This document shows, in pieces, positions 49,369-57,646 of a stretch of DNA of 64,000 nucleotides. The notes under the pieces were generated by a model. That model was given only the letters and a program-made list of their open reading frames with translations, was not told where the DNA came from and did not search any database. Each line of letters begins with the position of its first letter. Positions within the stretch are counted from its first letter, which is position 1. Source of the stretch: Casp-actino8 sp964614655 (GTDB lineage Bacteria; Actinomycetota; Acidimicrobiia; Acidimicrobiales; Ilumatobacteraceae); NCBI GenBank assembly GCA_964614655.1, contig CAZTPF010000004.1:1-64000 (forward strand), given 5' to 3'. Both the position numbers and the translations under genes were made by a program.

Positions 49369-50130
49369 TCATGGGAAGACGGTGGCGTGGGCGGCGGCCA
49401 CCAGCTCGGTCAACTGGCTCAATTCGTCGTCGGTGAGTACGTCGAGATGACGGGCCATGAGTGAATTCGTGAGGTCCTCGGCGACAGTGAACTTGCCGGC
49501 CAGGTCGGCGCCGATCGTGAACGGTCCGGTCCAGCCGAACTTCTCGGCTTGGTCGATCCCGCCGATCGGATTGGCCAGCACTGCATCGAGTGGTGTGAGG
49601 CCCGAGGCCACGCAGGCCACCAGGTGAACGCTCCCCCGCAACTCGCGCAGAACGTGCAGGAGGAGATAACAGCGACCGGTGGCGTCCTCTGGTCGGTCCA
49701 TCGAACGCCAGCCGGCGAAGAGCGAGAGTCCGCCGACATCGGCGTTGTCGACCACGCGACCGACGAGATCGGCGAGGCGTTCGGCATCGGCGAAGTCGCC
49801 GAGACGACGACGACCCCATTCGACGCAGCCGTCGGCGTAGCGTCTCGCTCCCGCTCGTGCACCCTCCACCGCGACTCCTGCGTTCCAGAGCGAGGCGATC
49901 AGGTCGGGTGCGAAGAAACCGAAGGCGCTGACGACCACGTTGGCGTCCACGTCACCGAGGACGCCTCCCCGACCCACCACGTAGTAGGCGAAGCCACCGG
50001 GATAGCCGGCTTCCTTGCCCGGTCCGAGAACCTCGGGATGCAACATGAATCCACCACCGAGGAGTCCGACCGGCCCGGCGATGTCGGAGGCCGCGCCGAC
50101 GGCCGTCGTTCGAGACGAGAGAGAAGTCAC
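49369..50130 (-). CDS. SCO6745-like protein (helix-turn-helix-like, unknown function)
   Basis: A 253-residue helical protein similar to the actinobacterial SCO6745 family (HTH_67-type), often annotated as a SalK-like protein; the role is unknown. Recognisable segment: ASDIAGPVGLLGGGFMLHPEVLGPGKEAGYPGGFAYYVVGRGGVLGDV at the start, which is typical of the family. It contains no clear DNA-binding residues. GTG 50130 follows TAGCGT by 6 nt on the minus strand. Divergent from gcvP, with 74 bp between starts. Confidence 0.65.
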   Translation of the reverse strand: MTSLSSRTTAVGAASDIAGPVGLLGGGFMLHPEVLGPGKEAGYPGGFAYYVVGRGGVLGDVDANVVVSAFGFFAPDLIASLWNAGVAVEGARAGARRYADGCVEWGRRRLGDFADAERLADLVGRVVDNADVGGLSLFAGWRSMDRPEDATGRCYLLLHVLRELRGSVHLVACVASGLTPLDAVLANPIGGIDQAEKFGWTGPFTIGADLAGKFTVAEDLTNSLMARHLDVLTDDELSQLTELVAAAHATVFP

Positions 50131-50136
50131 GTCACG

Positions 50137-50142
50137 ACGCTA
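50137..50142 (-). promoter_or_regulatory. Leaderless -10 TAGCGT for SCO6745-like gene
   Basis: Minus-strand TAGCGT ends 6 nt before the GTG at 50130. Confidence 0.55.
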
Positions 50143-50174
50143 GTCCGCTCCCCCATGTGGTCGACGACGACAAC

Positions 50175-50180
50175 TATGGT
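50175..50180 (+). promoter_or_regulatory. Putative -10 TATGGT for gcvP
   Basis: TATGGT is 24 nt before the gcvP ATG; the predicted leader of about 18 nt includes AAAGGGG (50191-50197). No glycine riboswitch is visible upstream. Confidence 0.45.
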
Positions 50181-50204
50181 CAGGGTCGACAAAGGGGTTT
50201 CGTC

Positions 50205-53105
50205 ATGACGCAATCACCGGACGTTCGACCGTCGGACACGCAGGCTCTCGACTCGTCCAGCCTCGACGAACTTTTCGACGCGACCGCCTTCCGTCGGCGA
50301 CACATCGGACCGTCGATGCTCGACACCGAAGGTGCGTGGCGCGACATGCTCGCCGTGATCGGTGTCGACTCGGTCGACGACCTGATCTCGGCCGCCGTTC
50401 CGGAAGCCATCCGCACCGACGCGCCGCTCGCCCTACCGGCAGCGCGGTCCGAGACCGACATGACGGCCGCCCTGTCCTCCCTCGCGGCTTTGAACGCTCC
50501 ACGCCGGAGTTTCATCGGTCTCGGCTACTCCCCCACGATCACACCGCCGGTCATCAAGCGGAACGTTCTCGAGAATCCCGCCTGGTACACCGCGTACACG
50601 CCCTATCAGCCCGAGATCAGCCAAGGTCGGCTCGAGACTCTGGTGAATTTCCAGACCTTGATCTCCGATCTGACCGGACTGCCGGTCGCCAACGCATCCC
50701 TGCTCGACGAAGCAACGGCGGCCGCCGAGGCCATGACGATGGCCCGGCGCATCTCGAAGAACGAAGGATCCGTCTTTTTCGTCGACGACGACACCCATCC
50801 GCAGATCGTGCGGGTGCTGCGCACTCGCGCCGTCCCTCTCGGAATCGAACTCGTCGTGGCTCCCGCCGAGACGTTCGACGCGTCGCGTGGTTTCGGTGTC
50901 CTCGTGTCGTATCCCACGTCGACCGGGCGAGTCGCTCAGCCGCACGAGCTCGTCCGGATCTGGCGCGACGCCGGAGCGATCGTGACGGTCGCCGCCGACC
51001 CCATGGCTCTCGTTCTGCTCGAATCGCCGGGCGCCTTCGGCGCCGACATCGTGATCGGCTCGGCGCAGAGATTCGGATTACCGATGGGCTTCGGAGGGCC
51101 GCACGCCGCTTTCGTGGCCACGTCCAACGAACACGCGCGGACGTTGCCGGGCCGTCTGGTCGGTGTGAGCACCGATCGCTCCGGTCGGCCGGCCCTTCGA
51201 CTCGCCTTGCAGACACGCGAACAACACATCCGCCGCGAAAAGGCGACCAGCAACATCTGCACGGCTCAAGCGCTCCTCGCGAACATCGCCGGGTTGTACG
51301 CCGCCTGGCACGGACCGGACGGCCTACGTCGGATCGCCCATCGCCTCCATCGTCTGGCGTCGATCGCCGCATCGGTTCTCGTCGAGCACGGATGGACGCT
51401 CCGACACGACACGTGGTTCGACACGATCTGCTGCTCGGCACCCGCGACTGTCGACACGGTGATGGCTCGCGCCCAAGACGCCGGATTCGACATTCGCCGA
51501 GTCGACGACGCAACGGTCGCGCTCACGGTCGACGAGTGCACCACGATCGACGAGTTGGCCGCTCTCCTCTCGGCTCTCACCGGTTCACCTCTGTCACCCG
51601 ACGACGTGCGGGCCCACGACGGTCGCCGCGTCGGTCTCGAGGAGAACATGCTGCGTGTCGATCCGATTCTGACCGCGCCCGTGTTCTCGGCCCACCGCTC
51701 CGAGCACGAGATGCTGCGTTATCTGCGCCGTCTGTCCGACAAGGACCTGGCGCTCGATCGCACCATGATTCCGCTCGGTTCGTGCACCATGAAACTGAAC
51801 GCGACGTCCGAGATGGAGCCGATCACCTGGCCGGCGTTCGCCGATGTGCACCCTTTCGCCCCCGACGACGAGACGGTCGGCTATCGCCGACTCATCGGCG
51901 ATCTGGAATCGGCATTGGCCGAGATCACCGGCTACGACGCCGTGAGCCTCCAGCCGAACGCCGGCAGTCAGGGCGAGTTCGCCGGACTCCTCGCCATCAA
52001 GGCGTACCACACGTCGCGTGGTGACCTCGATCGAGACGTCTGCCTGATTCCGTCGAGTGCTCATGGCACCAACGCCGCGAGTGCCGTCATGGCGGGAATG
52101 CGCGTCGTGGTCGTGGCGTGCGACGACCACGGGAACGTGGATCTGGTCGACCTCGAACGTCGGATCGGCGAACATCGTGAACGACTGGCGGCCGTCATGG
52201 TCACCTATCCGTCGACCCACGGAGTGTTCGAAGAAGGAATCGTCCGCCTGTGCGACATGGTGCACGAAGCGGGCGGACAGGTCTACGTCGACGGGGCCAA
52301 CCTCAATGCGCTCGTCGGCGTGGCGAGACCGGGCTGGTTCGGGGCCGACGTCAGTCACCTCAATCTCCACAAGACCTTCTGCATCCCGCACGGAGGTGGC
52401 GGTCCGGGTGTGGGTCCCGTCGCAGTGCGCGCTCACCTGGCTCCTTTTCTTCCCGGCGATCCACGACGCGACGACGATCCGGTCGGCCCGGTCTCGGCGG
52501 CACCGTACGGTTCGGCGGGGATCCTGCCGATCTCGTGGATGTACATCGGTCTCATGGGTCCGGACGGCCTGCGCCGGGCCACCGAAGCCGCCATCGTCAA
52601 CGCCAACTACATGGCTCGTCGTCTGTCGGCGCACTTCCCGGTTCTCTACACCGGGGCCGAAGGATTCGTCGCTCACGAGTGCATCATCGACCTGCGTCCG
52701 ATCACCAAGACGACGGGGGTGACCGTCGACGACGTCGCCAAACGCCTCATGGACTACGGGTTCCATGCACCCACGGTGAGTTTCCCGGTGGCCGGCACGA
52801 TGATGATCGAACCGACCGAAAGCGAGACCAAGAGCGAACTCGATCGGTTCTGTGACGCCATGGCGGCGATCCGCGTGGAGATCGACGAGATCGAATCCGG
52901 GCGAATGTCGATCGACGAGAGTCCCCTTCGCATGGCTCCGCACACTCTCGACGACCTCACCGGCCCCTGGGATCGGGCGTACCCGCGCCATGTGGCGTCG
53001 CCGGTCGGTGCACGTTGGTACCACGTCCCGGTCGGGCGCATCGATGCCGCCCATGGTGACCGGAACCTCGTCTGTACTTGCGAGCCCCTCTCGTCGTACG
53101 CCTGA
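50205..53105 (+). CDS. gcvP: Glycine dehydrogenase (decarboxylating) P-protein GcvP
   Basis: A 966-residue, full-length fused P1+P2 P-protein that decarboxylates glycine and passes the aminomethyl group to lipoyl-GcvH. The N terminus has FRRRHIGPS; the PLP lysine is in HLNLHKTFCIPHGGGGPG; the ATSEMEPITWPAF region is intact. ATG 50205 follows AAAGGGG; the in-frame extension to 50157 covers the promoter. gcvT is on the opposite strand 645 bp away and gcvH about 4 kb away; no L-protein gene is present. The C terminus has the expected lipoate-interaction features. Confidence 0.96.
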   Translation: MTQSPDVRPSDTQALDSSSLDELFDATAFRRRHIGPSMLDTEGAWRDMLAVIGVDSVDDLISAAVPEAIRTDAPLALPAARSETDMTAALSSLAALNAPRRSFIGLGYSPTITPPVIKRNVLENPAWYTAYTPYQPEISQGRLETLVNFQTLISDLTGLPVANASLLDEATAAAEAMTMARRISKNEGSVFFVDDDTHPQIVRVLRTRAVPLGIELVVAPAETFDASRGFGVLVSYPTSTGRVAQPHELVRIWRDAGAIVTVAADPMALVLLESPGAFGADIVIGSAQRFGLPMGFGGPHAAFVATSNEHARTLPGRLVGVSTDRSGRPALRLALQTREQHIRREKATSNICTAQALLANIAGLYAAWHGPDGLRRIAHRLHRLASIAASVLVEHGWTLRHDTWFDTICCSAPATVDTVMARAQDAGFDIRRVDDATVALTVDECTTIDELAALLSALTGSPLSPDDVRAHDGRRVGLEENMLRVDPILTAPVFSAHRSEHEMLRYLRRLSDKDLALDRTMIPLGSCTMKLNATSEMEPITWPAFADVHPFAPDDETVGYRRLIGDLESALAEITGYDAVSLQPNAGSQGEFAGLLAIKAYHTSRGDLDRDVCLIPSSAHGTNAASAVMAGMRVVVVACDDHGNVDLVDLERRIGEHRERLAAVMVTYPSTHGVFEEGIVRLCDMVHEAGGQVYVDGANLNALVGVARPGWFGADVSHLNLHKTFCIPHGGGGPGVGPVAVRAHLAPFLPGDPRRDDDPVGPVSAAPYGSAGILPISWMYIGLMGPDGLRRATEAAIVNANYMARRLSAHFPVLYTGAEGFVAHECIIDLRPITKTTGVTVDDVAKRLMDYGFHAPTVSFPVAGTMMIEPTESETKSELDRFCDAMAAIRVEIDEIESGRMSIDESPLRMAPHTLDDLTGPWDRAYPRHVASPVGARWYHVPVGRIDAAHGDRNLVCTCEPLSSYA

Positions 53106-53115
53106 TCTCGAACGC

Positions 53116-53121
53116 TAGTTT
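53116..53121 (+). promoter_or_regulatory. Leaderless -10 TAGTTT for the Ser/Lys-rich protein gene
   Basis: TAGTTT ends 7 nt before the ATG at 53129. Confidence 0.5.
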
Positions 53122-53128
53122 GGCCGGT

Positions 53129-53731
53129 ATGGCCGCCTCCAAGAAGTCCCCGTCGAGTTCGGCATCGTCGGCGACGACGTCGTCCAAATCCAAGACATCC
53201 GGTACCAAGTCGTCCACAGCAAAGACATCCGGAACCAAGAGATCCGGCGCGACGTCATCCGCTAGCTCGTCGTCCAGCAGCGTGTGGTCGGATACCTCGG
53301 CGGCGTCCGACTCACCGCGCGCCGAGAGCCGAGTCGAGGCCGGTCACGGTGTGCACGATCTTCTGTCGCTCATCGGAGGCGTGAACCCGTTCGCTCTGGC
53401 CGGCAAGGCTGTCGACACCGCCACCCATGTCACGGCCGAAATGGTTCAGGCCTTGGCCAATTTCAACGACACGATGCGCGAGATCAACACCGTGGCGCGC
53501 CGTGTCAACGCGTTGCTCGACGAGATCGAACAGCCCATTCGCATCGTGGTTCCTCAGGTCACTGCGACCTTGAAGAGAGTCGACGGAGTTCTCGGCCAGG
53601 TCGGATCGCTCCCCGGTGACGTCGCCAAAGCCGTGTCGACTCTCGGTGATCTGGCCTCCCGCCTCGGTCCTTTGGCCCAGTTCGCCGAGTCGGCGGGAGG
53701 ATTGTTCGGGGTGCGCACTCCCCCGAAGTGA
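53129..53731 (+). CDS. Ser/Thr/Lys-rich protein with helical C-terminal domain
   Basis: A 200-residue protein. Residues 1-60 are Ser/Thr/Lys-rich (KKSPSSSASS, SGTKSSTAKTSGTKRSG), and two near-identical 18-bp DNA units (53192-53209 and 53222-53239) differ at one base. Residues about 75-200 form an amphipathic helical domain (MREINTVARRVNALLDEIEQPI and LKRVDGVLGQVGSLPGDVAKA) reminiscent of phasin-like or apolipoprotein helices; no known family fits. It may be a surface or granule protein; a nucleic-acid-binding role for the Lys-rich N terminus is also possible. Confidence 0.6.
   Translation: MAASKKSPSSSASSATTSSKSKTSGTKSSTAKTSGTKRSGATSSASSSSSSVWSDTSAASDSPRAESRVEAGHGVHDLLSLIGGVNPFALAGKAVDTATHVTAEMVQALANFNDTMREINTVARRVNALLDEIEQPIRIVVPQVTATLKRVDGVLGQVGSLPGDVAKAVSTLGDLASRLGPLAQFAESAGGLFGVRTPPK
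53192..53239 (+). repeat. Pair of near-identical 18-bp direct repeats
   Basis: AAGACATCCGGTACCAAG (53192-53209) and AAGACATCCGGAACCAAG (53222-53239), one mismatch, 30 bp apart, encoding the Lys-Thr-Ser-Gly-Thr-Lys unit. Confidence 0.9.
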
Positions 53732-53750
53732 GGTTCGGGCGCGACGTCGT

Positions 53751-54812
53751 TCAACCCGTCGGGCGTCGATTCAGAAAACGGGGTGACGTCACCACGCCGG
53801 CGATGCTGGTGCCGCGCACGTCGATCTCGACACCTGTTCCGTCGCTCACGCTCGAGTCGACGAAGGCCAGAGCGATGGCGTGTCCGAGTGTCGGCGAATA
53901 GTTGCCGCTCGTGACCGTTCCGATCGGCCGTCCCTCCGACGACACAACGGCTCCCTCGCGCGCCGGTCGTCGACCTTCGACGGAGATGCCCACCAGGCGC
54001 CGGGTGATCCCGGCGTCGCGTTCACGTTCGAGCGCGGAGCGGCCGACGAATTCACCCTTGCTCCACGCCACCACCCATTGGAGACCGGCCTGGAGAGGTG
54101 TGATTCCCGGTCCGAGTTCGTGACCGTGAAGGGGAAGGCCTGCTTCGAGTCGGAGCGTGTCGCGGGCTCCGAGTCCGGCCGGCGCACCACCTGCTTCGAC
54201 CAACGCGTTCCACAAGCCGCCGGCGTGGGAGGCCGGAACGGCGATCTCGAGACCGTCCTCCCCCGTGTAGCCGGTTCCGGCCACGGTGCATTCGACGCCG
54301 TTCCACACCACGTGTGCCACCTCGTTTCGGCGAACGGTCGTGGAGAGCACCCGGGTCGCGACGTCATGGCTGTTCGGTCCTTGTACTGCGATCACGGCCC
54401 GTCGTGACGTGGTGTCGACACCGCCGATCACGCCGATGACTCTCGACGTGTTCGACGCGTTCGGGACGACGTCGAAACGATCGACTCCGGTCCCGTCGTC
54501 GGGAAGCCACCACACGATGATGTCGTCGAGAACCGATCCGTCCTCGTCGAGAAGATGGGTGTACTGCGACCGTCCGGGTCCGATCTTGTGAAGATCGTTG
54601 GTGAAGGCCCGTTGAAGGCGTTCGAACGCGTCACTCCCCTCGACGCGCACCGTCCCGAGATGGGAGACGTCGAAGATCGCGCACGACTCGCGACAAGAAA
54701 TGTGTTCGGCGATCGTTCCCCCGGCGTACTGCAGAGGCATCTCCCATCCGCCGAAGGGGACGAGCTTGGCGCCGAGCCGGACGTGTACGTCGTGGAGCGG
54801 CGAACGATGCAT
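53751..54812 (-). CDS. gcvT: Aminomethyltransferase T-protein GcvT
   Basis: A 353-residue glycine-cleavage T-protein using tetrahydrofolate to release ammonia from aminomethyl-lipoyl-GcvH. N-terminal MHRSPLHDVHVRLGAKLVPFGGWEMP and the motif CAIFDVSHLGTVRVEG are canonical; the folate region ends GIRRLVG-like and NYSPTLGHAIALAFV is the C-terminal signature. It starts 5 bp after the MerR-family gene stop, so the two are probably in one operon. Confidence 0.93.
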   Translation of the reverse strand: MHRSPLHDVHVRLGAKLVPFGGWEMPLQYAGGTIAEHISCRESCAIFDVSHLGTVRVEGSDAFERLQRAFTNDLHKIGPGRSQYTHLLDEDGSVLDDIIVWWLPDDGTGVDRFDVVPNASNTSRVIGVIGGVDTTSRRAVIAVQGPNSHDVATRVLSTTVRRNEVAHVVWNGVECTVAGTGYTGEDGLEIAVPASHAGGLWNALVEAGGAPAGLGARDTLRLEAGLPLHGHELGPGITPLQAGLQWVVAWSKGEFVGRSALERERDAGITRRLVGISVEGRRPAREGAVVSSEGRPIGTVTSGNYSPTLGHAIALAFVDSSVSDGTGVEIDVRGTSIAGVVTSPRFLNRRPTG

Positions 54813-54817
54813 TCGAA

Positions 54818-55348
54818 TCAGACGGCGCGACGCTCGGGACGCGCCATCTCGGGGAACAAGGCCACGATCTGTCCGTCGACTTGTTCCTTGACATGCGCGA
54901 TGGGAAGGAGGTTGAGGACTCCTTGGCCTCGGCGAACGACGTCGATCAGCTCGTCACCCTGGCAGAGAACCACACTCGAACCGTCGATCACGAGATGGGC
55001 CGACGTGATGTCTTCGTCGACGTGCCGGCGGACGTAGTCGAACACTTCGCGCACCGATTCGAGACGTAAACCGGCGTCGAGAAGGCTCTTGACCATACGC
55101 AGTTCGAGAAGATCGCGGTAGCTGTAGTGACGACGCGATCCGCTTCCCTTGGCGTCGACGATCGACGGGCGAACGAGATCGGTGCGCGCCCAGTAGTCGA
55201 GTTGGCGATAGCTGATGCCGACCACGTCGGCGGCTTGGGTTCCCGAGAAAGTGAGTGTCACGTCGCCCTCGTCAGATCGGTGACACGCGCCGTCGCGCGT
55301 GTCGGGAGGGGCAGGGTACGGCGGTGACGCGACGTCGTCAACCATCAC
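54818..55348 (-). CDS. MerR-family transcriptional regulator (second MerR)
   Basis: A 176-residue protein with a MerR-type helix-turn-helix (GTQAADVVGISYRQLDYWARTDLVRPS) and downstream dimerisation helix. Position: directly 5' of gcvT and 3' of the DUF151 protein, matching the actinobacterial gcvH-FHA-MerR-DUF151-MerR cluster, where the homologue regulates growth or division-related genes. GTG 55348 is the longest start; GTG about 55261 (VTLTFSGTQ) would remove a poorly conserved N terminus and may be real. Confidence 0.85.
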   Translation of the reverse strand: MMVDDVASPPYPAPPDTRDGACHRSDEGDVTLTFSGTQAADVVGISYRQLDYWARTDLVRPSIVDAKGSGSRRHYSYRDLLELRMVKSLLDAGLRLESVREVFDYVRRHVDEDITSAHLVIDGSSVVLCQGDELIDVVRRGQGVLNLLPIAHVKEQVDGQIVALFPEMARPERRAV

Positions 55349-55374
55349 AGTCGACGGACGCCCTCAACACCTGC

Positions 55375-55872
55375 TCAGGGCGCGAAGTCCTCGGGCTTGA
55401 TGCTGTCGATGAAATCGCGGAATTCGTCGACGAGCTCGTCGACCTCGCCGTCGCCGGGTTCGTCGTCGAACTGGGCGACCCGCCCGGCCGTGTCGAGAAC
55501 GTCGTCGTCGCACAGGATGGGGCAGCCGGCTCGAACCGCCACGGCGATGGCGTCGGACGGTCGAGCCGACACCGTGACTCCACCCTGCCGCGAATTGAGA
55601 TGGATCTCCGCGAAGAAGGTCCCCTCCTCGACGTTGGTGATCACCACCTTCGACGGATCGGATCCGAGGGCTCCGAGGAGATCGAGAACGAGGTCGTGAG
55701 TGAGCGGCCTCGGCGGTGTGCGGCCGTTGATTCCGAGTTGGATGCTGGCGGCCTCCGGCTCGCCGATGTAGATCGGAAGGACTCGGCGCTCGCCTTCGCG
55801 TTCGCGCAGGAACACCACGTGTACTCGGCCGGGCATCTCCAGCCGCACGCCAACCAGTTCCATGGCGACCAT
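55375..55872 (-). CDS. Bifunctional nuclease-domain protein (DUF151)
   Basis: A 165-residue BFN/DUF151-family protein. Conserved features: LPIYIGEPEAASIQLGINGRTPPRPLTHDL and ITNVEEGTFFAEIHL, ARPSDAIAVAVRAGCPI. The plant homologue has nuclease activity; bacterial function is unclear. ATG 55872 follows TACTGT by 6 nt. It sits between the two MerR genes, a conserved arrangement. Confidence 0.88.
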   Translation of the reverse strand: MVAMELVGVRLEMPGRVHVVFLREREGERRVLPIYIGEPEAASIQLGINGRTPPRPLTHDLVLDLLGALGSDPSKVVITNVEEGTFFAEIHLNSRQGGVTVSARPSDAIAVAVRAGCPILCDDDVLDTAGRVAQFDDEPGDGEVDELVDEFRDFIDSIKPEDFAP

Positions 55873-55878
55873 GAGCCG

Positions 55879-55884
55879 ACAGTA
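55879..55884 (-). promoter_or_regulatory. Leaderless -10 TACTGT for DUF151 gene
   Basis: Minus-strand TACTGT ends 6 nt before the ATG at 55872. Confidence 0.55.
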
Positions 55885-55904
55885 GCCGGAAAATCGAAGG
55901 GTCG

Positions 55905-56750
55905 TCAGCGCGACTCGGAGCGGGGCTCGCGCAGTGTGCCGACACCCCGCGCCACGAGAATGGCTCGCAGGCGACCGCCGAGATCGGACAGTTCGTCGAG
56001 AAGTTGGTTGGCCTCGGCCCGTGCATCGGGGGTTCGACGCCGGAGCACGGGCAGCACTCGTTGTTCGAGCAGGCCGGCTTCACGATCGGCGGCGATCTTC
56101 CAGGCCTTCAGGTGACGGATGTCGACACCGGCGGCGAGGAAGCCGGCCGCCACTTCGGCGATGGCCAGATCGTGCTCGTCGAAGAGATCGGCAGAACGTC
56201 GCGACTTGCCGTCGACCGCCCCCACCAGTCCGAAGGTTTCGAGGTCGGCGAACCCGCTCGGGTCGAGGCCTGACACCTCGAGGATCTCGGCCCGGGTGTA
56301 GGTGGCCGGTCGACCGACGGAGTCGGACGGGTCCGGAGGCGCGGGGCGTTTCGGTGCCTTGTCGACGATGACGTCGGGACGGACCGCTCGCCGACTCGGA
56401 TGAGCCGGGGCCACGGGGGCCGAAGTCTCGGCCGGATCGTTCTGATCGGTCGACGTGGAAACCGACGCCTCGGGTCGAGGTGTCCCCGAGGGCGGAGTGT
56501 CGAGTCGGTCCTTGATGATGCGAAGCGGCAGGAAGTTCTCCTTCTGCTCGCGCAAGATGAACTTCAGACGGTCGACGTCGTCGTCGTAGAACTTGCGGTA
56601 GCCCGACGGAGTGCGCTCGGGAACGATGAGGCCCTGGCTCTCGAGGAACCGGATCTTGGAGATGGTGATGTCGGGGAACTCTTCGAGGAGGAGTCCGAGC
56701 ACCTCTCCGATCGACAGATAGGGACGTTCGGCGGTCGACCGTTGACTCAC
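55905..56750 (-). CDS. ftsR: MerR-family regulator FtsR-like
   Basis: A 281-residue MerR-family protein orthologous in position to FtsR, which activates ftsZ in Corynebacterium. The HTH region is YLSIGEVLGLLLEEFPDITISKIRFLESQGLIVPERTPSGYRKF. An extra Pro/Ala-rich linker (about 90-150) and a second helical MerR-like half follow. The start overlaps the FHA-gene stop by 4 bp, so the two are translationally coupled. Confidence 0.9.
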   Translation of the reverse strand: MSQRSTAERPYLSIGEVLGLLLEEFPDITISKIRFLESQGLIVPERTPSGYRKFYDDDVDRLKFILREQKENFLPLRIIKDRLDTPPSGTPRPEASVSTSTDQNDPAETSAPVAPAHPSRRAVRPDVIVDKAPKRPAPPDPSDSVGRPATYTRAEILEVSGLDPSGFADLETFGLVGAVDGKSRRSADLFDEHDLAIAEVAAGFLAAGVDIRHLKAWKIAADREAGLLEQRVLPVLRRRTPDARAEANQLLDELSDLGGRLRAILVARGVGTLREPRSESR

Positions 56751-57211
56751 GCCAGCTCCGACGACGCGACGAAGAGAAGTCGGAAACGGCCGATCAGGAT
56801 CTCGTCACCTTGTTGGAGGACGACGGAGTCGACGCGTCGCTGATTGACGTAGGTCCCGTTCAAGGACCCGACGTCGCGCAACACGTACTCGTCGGTGTCG
56901 CGGCGGATCTCGGCGTGACGACGCGACACCGAGATGTCGTCGAGGCTGATGTCGCTGTCGGGGTGACGACCGAGGCGTGTGGTGGGATCCTGCAGCGCGA
57001 AACGCTGTCCGGCCTGCGGTCCGGATCGGACCATCAGGGCGGCGGTTCCGGTGCGCACGGCGGTTCCACCGTCTCCGAAGACCGGTTCGTGTCCGACCCG
57101 GGACAGGACCTGGGTGCGGTCGGGATCGGCGGTCGACGTGCCGCACGTCGGACACGACGACGAGTCGCCGCTCACGCGGTTTCCGCAAGACGGGCAGAAG
57201 ACCTTGCTCAC
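56747..57211 (-). CDS. Zinc-ribbon + FHA-domain protein (GarA/OdhI position)
   Basis: A 154-residue protein: N-terminal zinc ribbon FCPSCGNRVSGDSSSCPTCG and a C-terminal FHA domain (TRLGRHPDSDISLDDISVSRRHAEIRR, DVGSLNGTYVNQ) with intact phosphothreonine-binding residues. In gcvH-ftsR neighbours this place is held by GarA/OdhI, but the N-terminal Thr-rich phospho-switch (ETTSV) is absent and a zinc ribbon stands instead. GTG 57211 overlaps the gcvH stop. It probably binds a phosphorylated partner, but inhibition of 2-oxoglutarate dehydrogenase by phospho-switching is doubtful. Confidence 0.88.
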   Translation of the reverse strand: MSKVFCPSCGNRVSGDSSSCPTCGTSTADPDRTQVLSRVGHEPVFGDGGTAVRTGTAALMVRSGPQAGQRFALQDPTTRLGRHPDSDISLDDISVSRRHAEIRRDTDEYVLRDVGSLNGTYVNQRRVDSVVLQQGDEILIGRFRLLFVASSELA

Positions 57212-57588
57212 GATCGACCGATGAGCTCGCGGTAGGCGTCGGGAGACATGAGGTGGTCGACGTCGGACGACGACATCGTGATTTCGCAGAGCCAGCCGTC
57301 GCCGTAGGGGTCGGAGTTCACGAGGGCCGGTTCGCTGTCGAGTCGATCGTTGACCGAAGCGACGACACCGCTGACCGGTGCGTAGATGTCGGAGACCGAC
57401 TTGGTGGACTCGACTTCGCTGAACGAATCACCGGACGCGACCGACGAGCCGACGGTCGGAGCCTGTACGAACACCACGTCGCCGAGCGCGTCCTGCGCGT
57501 AGTCGGTGATGCCGACACGAGCGGTGGTTCCGTCGACACGGACCCACTCGTGATCGGACGAGTAGAGCAGGCCGTCGGGAACGAGCAT
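57208..57588 (-). CDS. gcvH: Glycine cleavage H-protein GcvH
   Basis: A 126-residue lipoyl carrier shuttling the aminomethyl group between GcvP and GcvT. The lipoylated lysine is K63 in SEVESTKSVSDIYAPVSG; GWLCEITM is the C-terminal hallmark. ATG 57588 has TAGAAT 7 nt upstream; the frame continues to 57777 without homology. It is the first gene of an operon with the FHA and FtsR-like genes. Confidence 0.96.
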   Translation of the reverse strand: MLVPDGLLYSSDHEWVRVDGTTARVGITDYAQDALGDVVFVQAPTVGSSVASGDSFSEVESTKSVSDIYAPVSGVVASVNDRLDSEPALVNSDPYGDGWLCEITMSSSDVDHLMSPDAYRELIGRS

Positions 57589-57595
57589 GGCCGAA

Positions 57596-57601
57596 ATTCT
57601 A
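57596..57601 (-). promoter_or_regulatory. Leaderless -10 TAGAAT for gcvH operon
   Basis: Minus-strand TAGAAT ends 7 nt before the ATG at 57588, the closest to TATAAT among the leaderless boxes. Confidence 0.6.
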
Positions 57602-57646
57602 GTGGAAACGACGTGGCGAGTCGGCGAGTCGGCCGACCGAGTCCGG

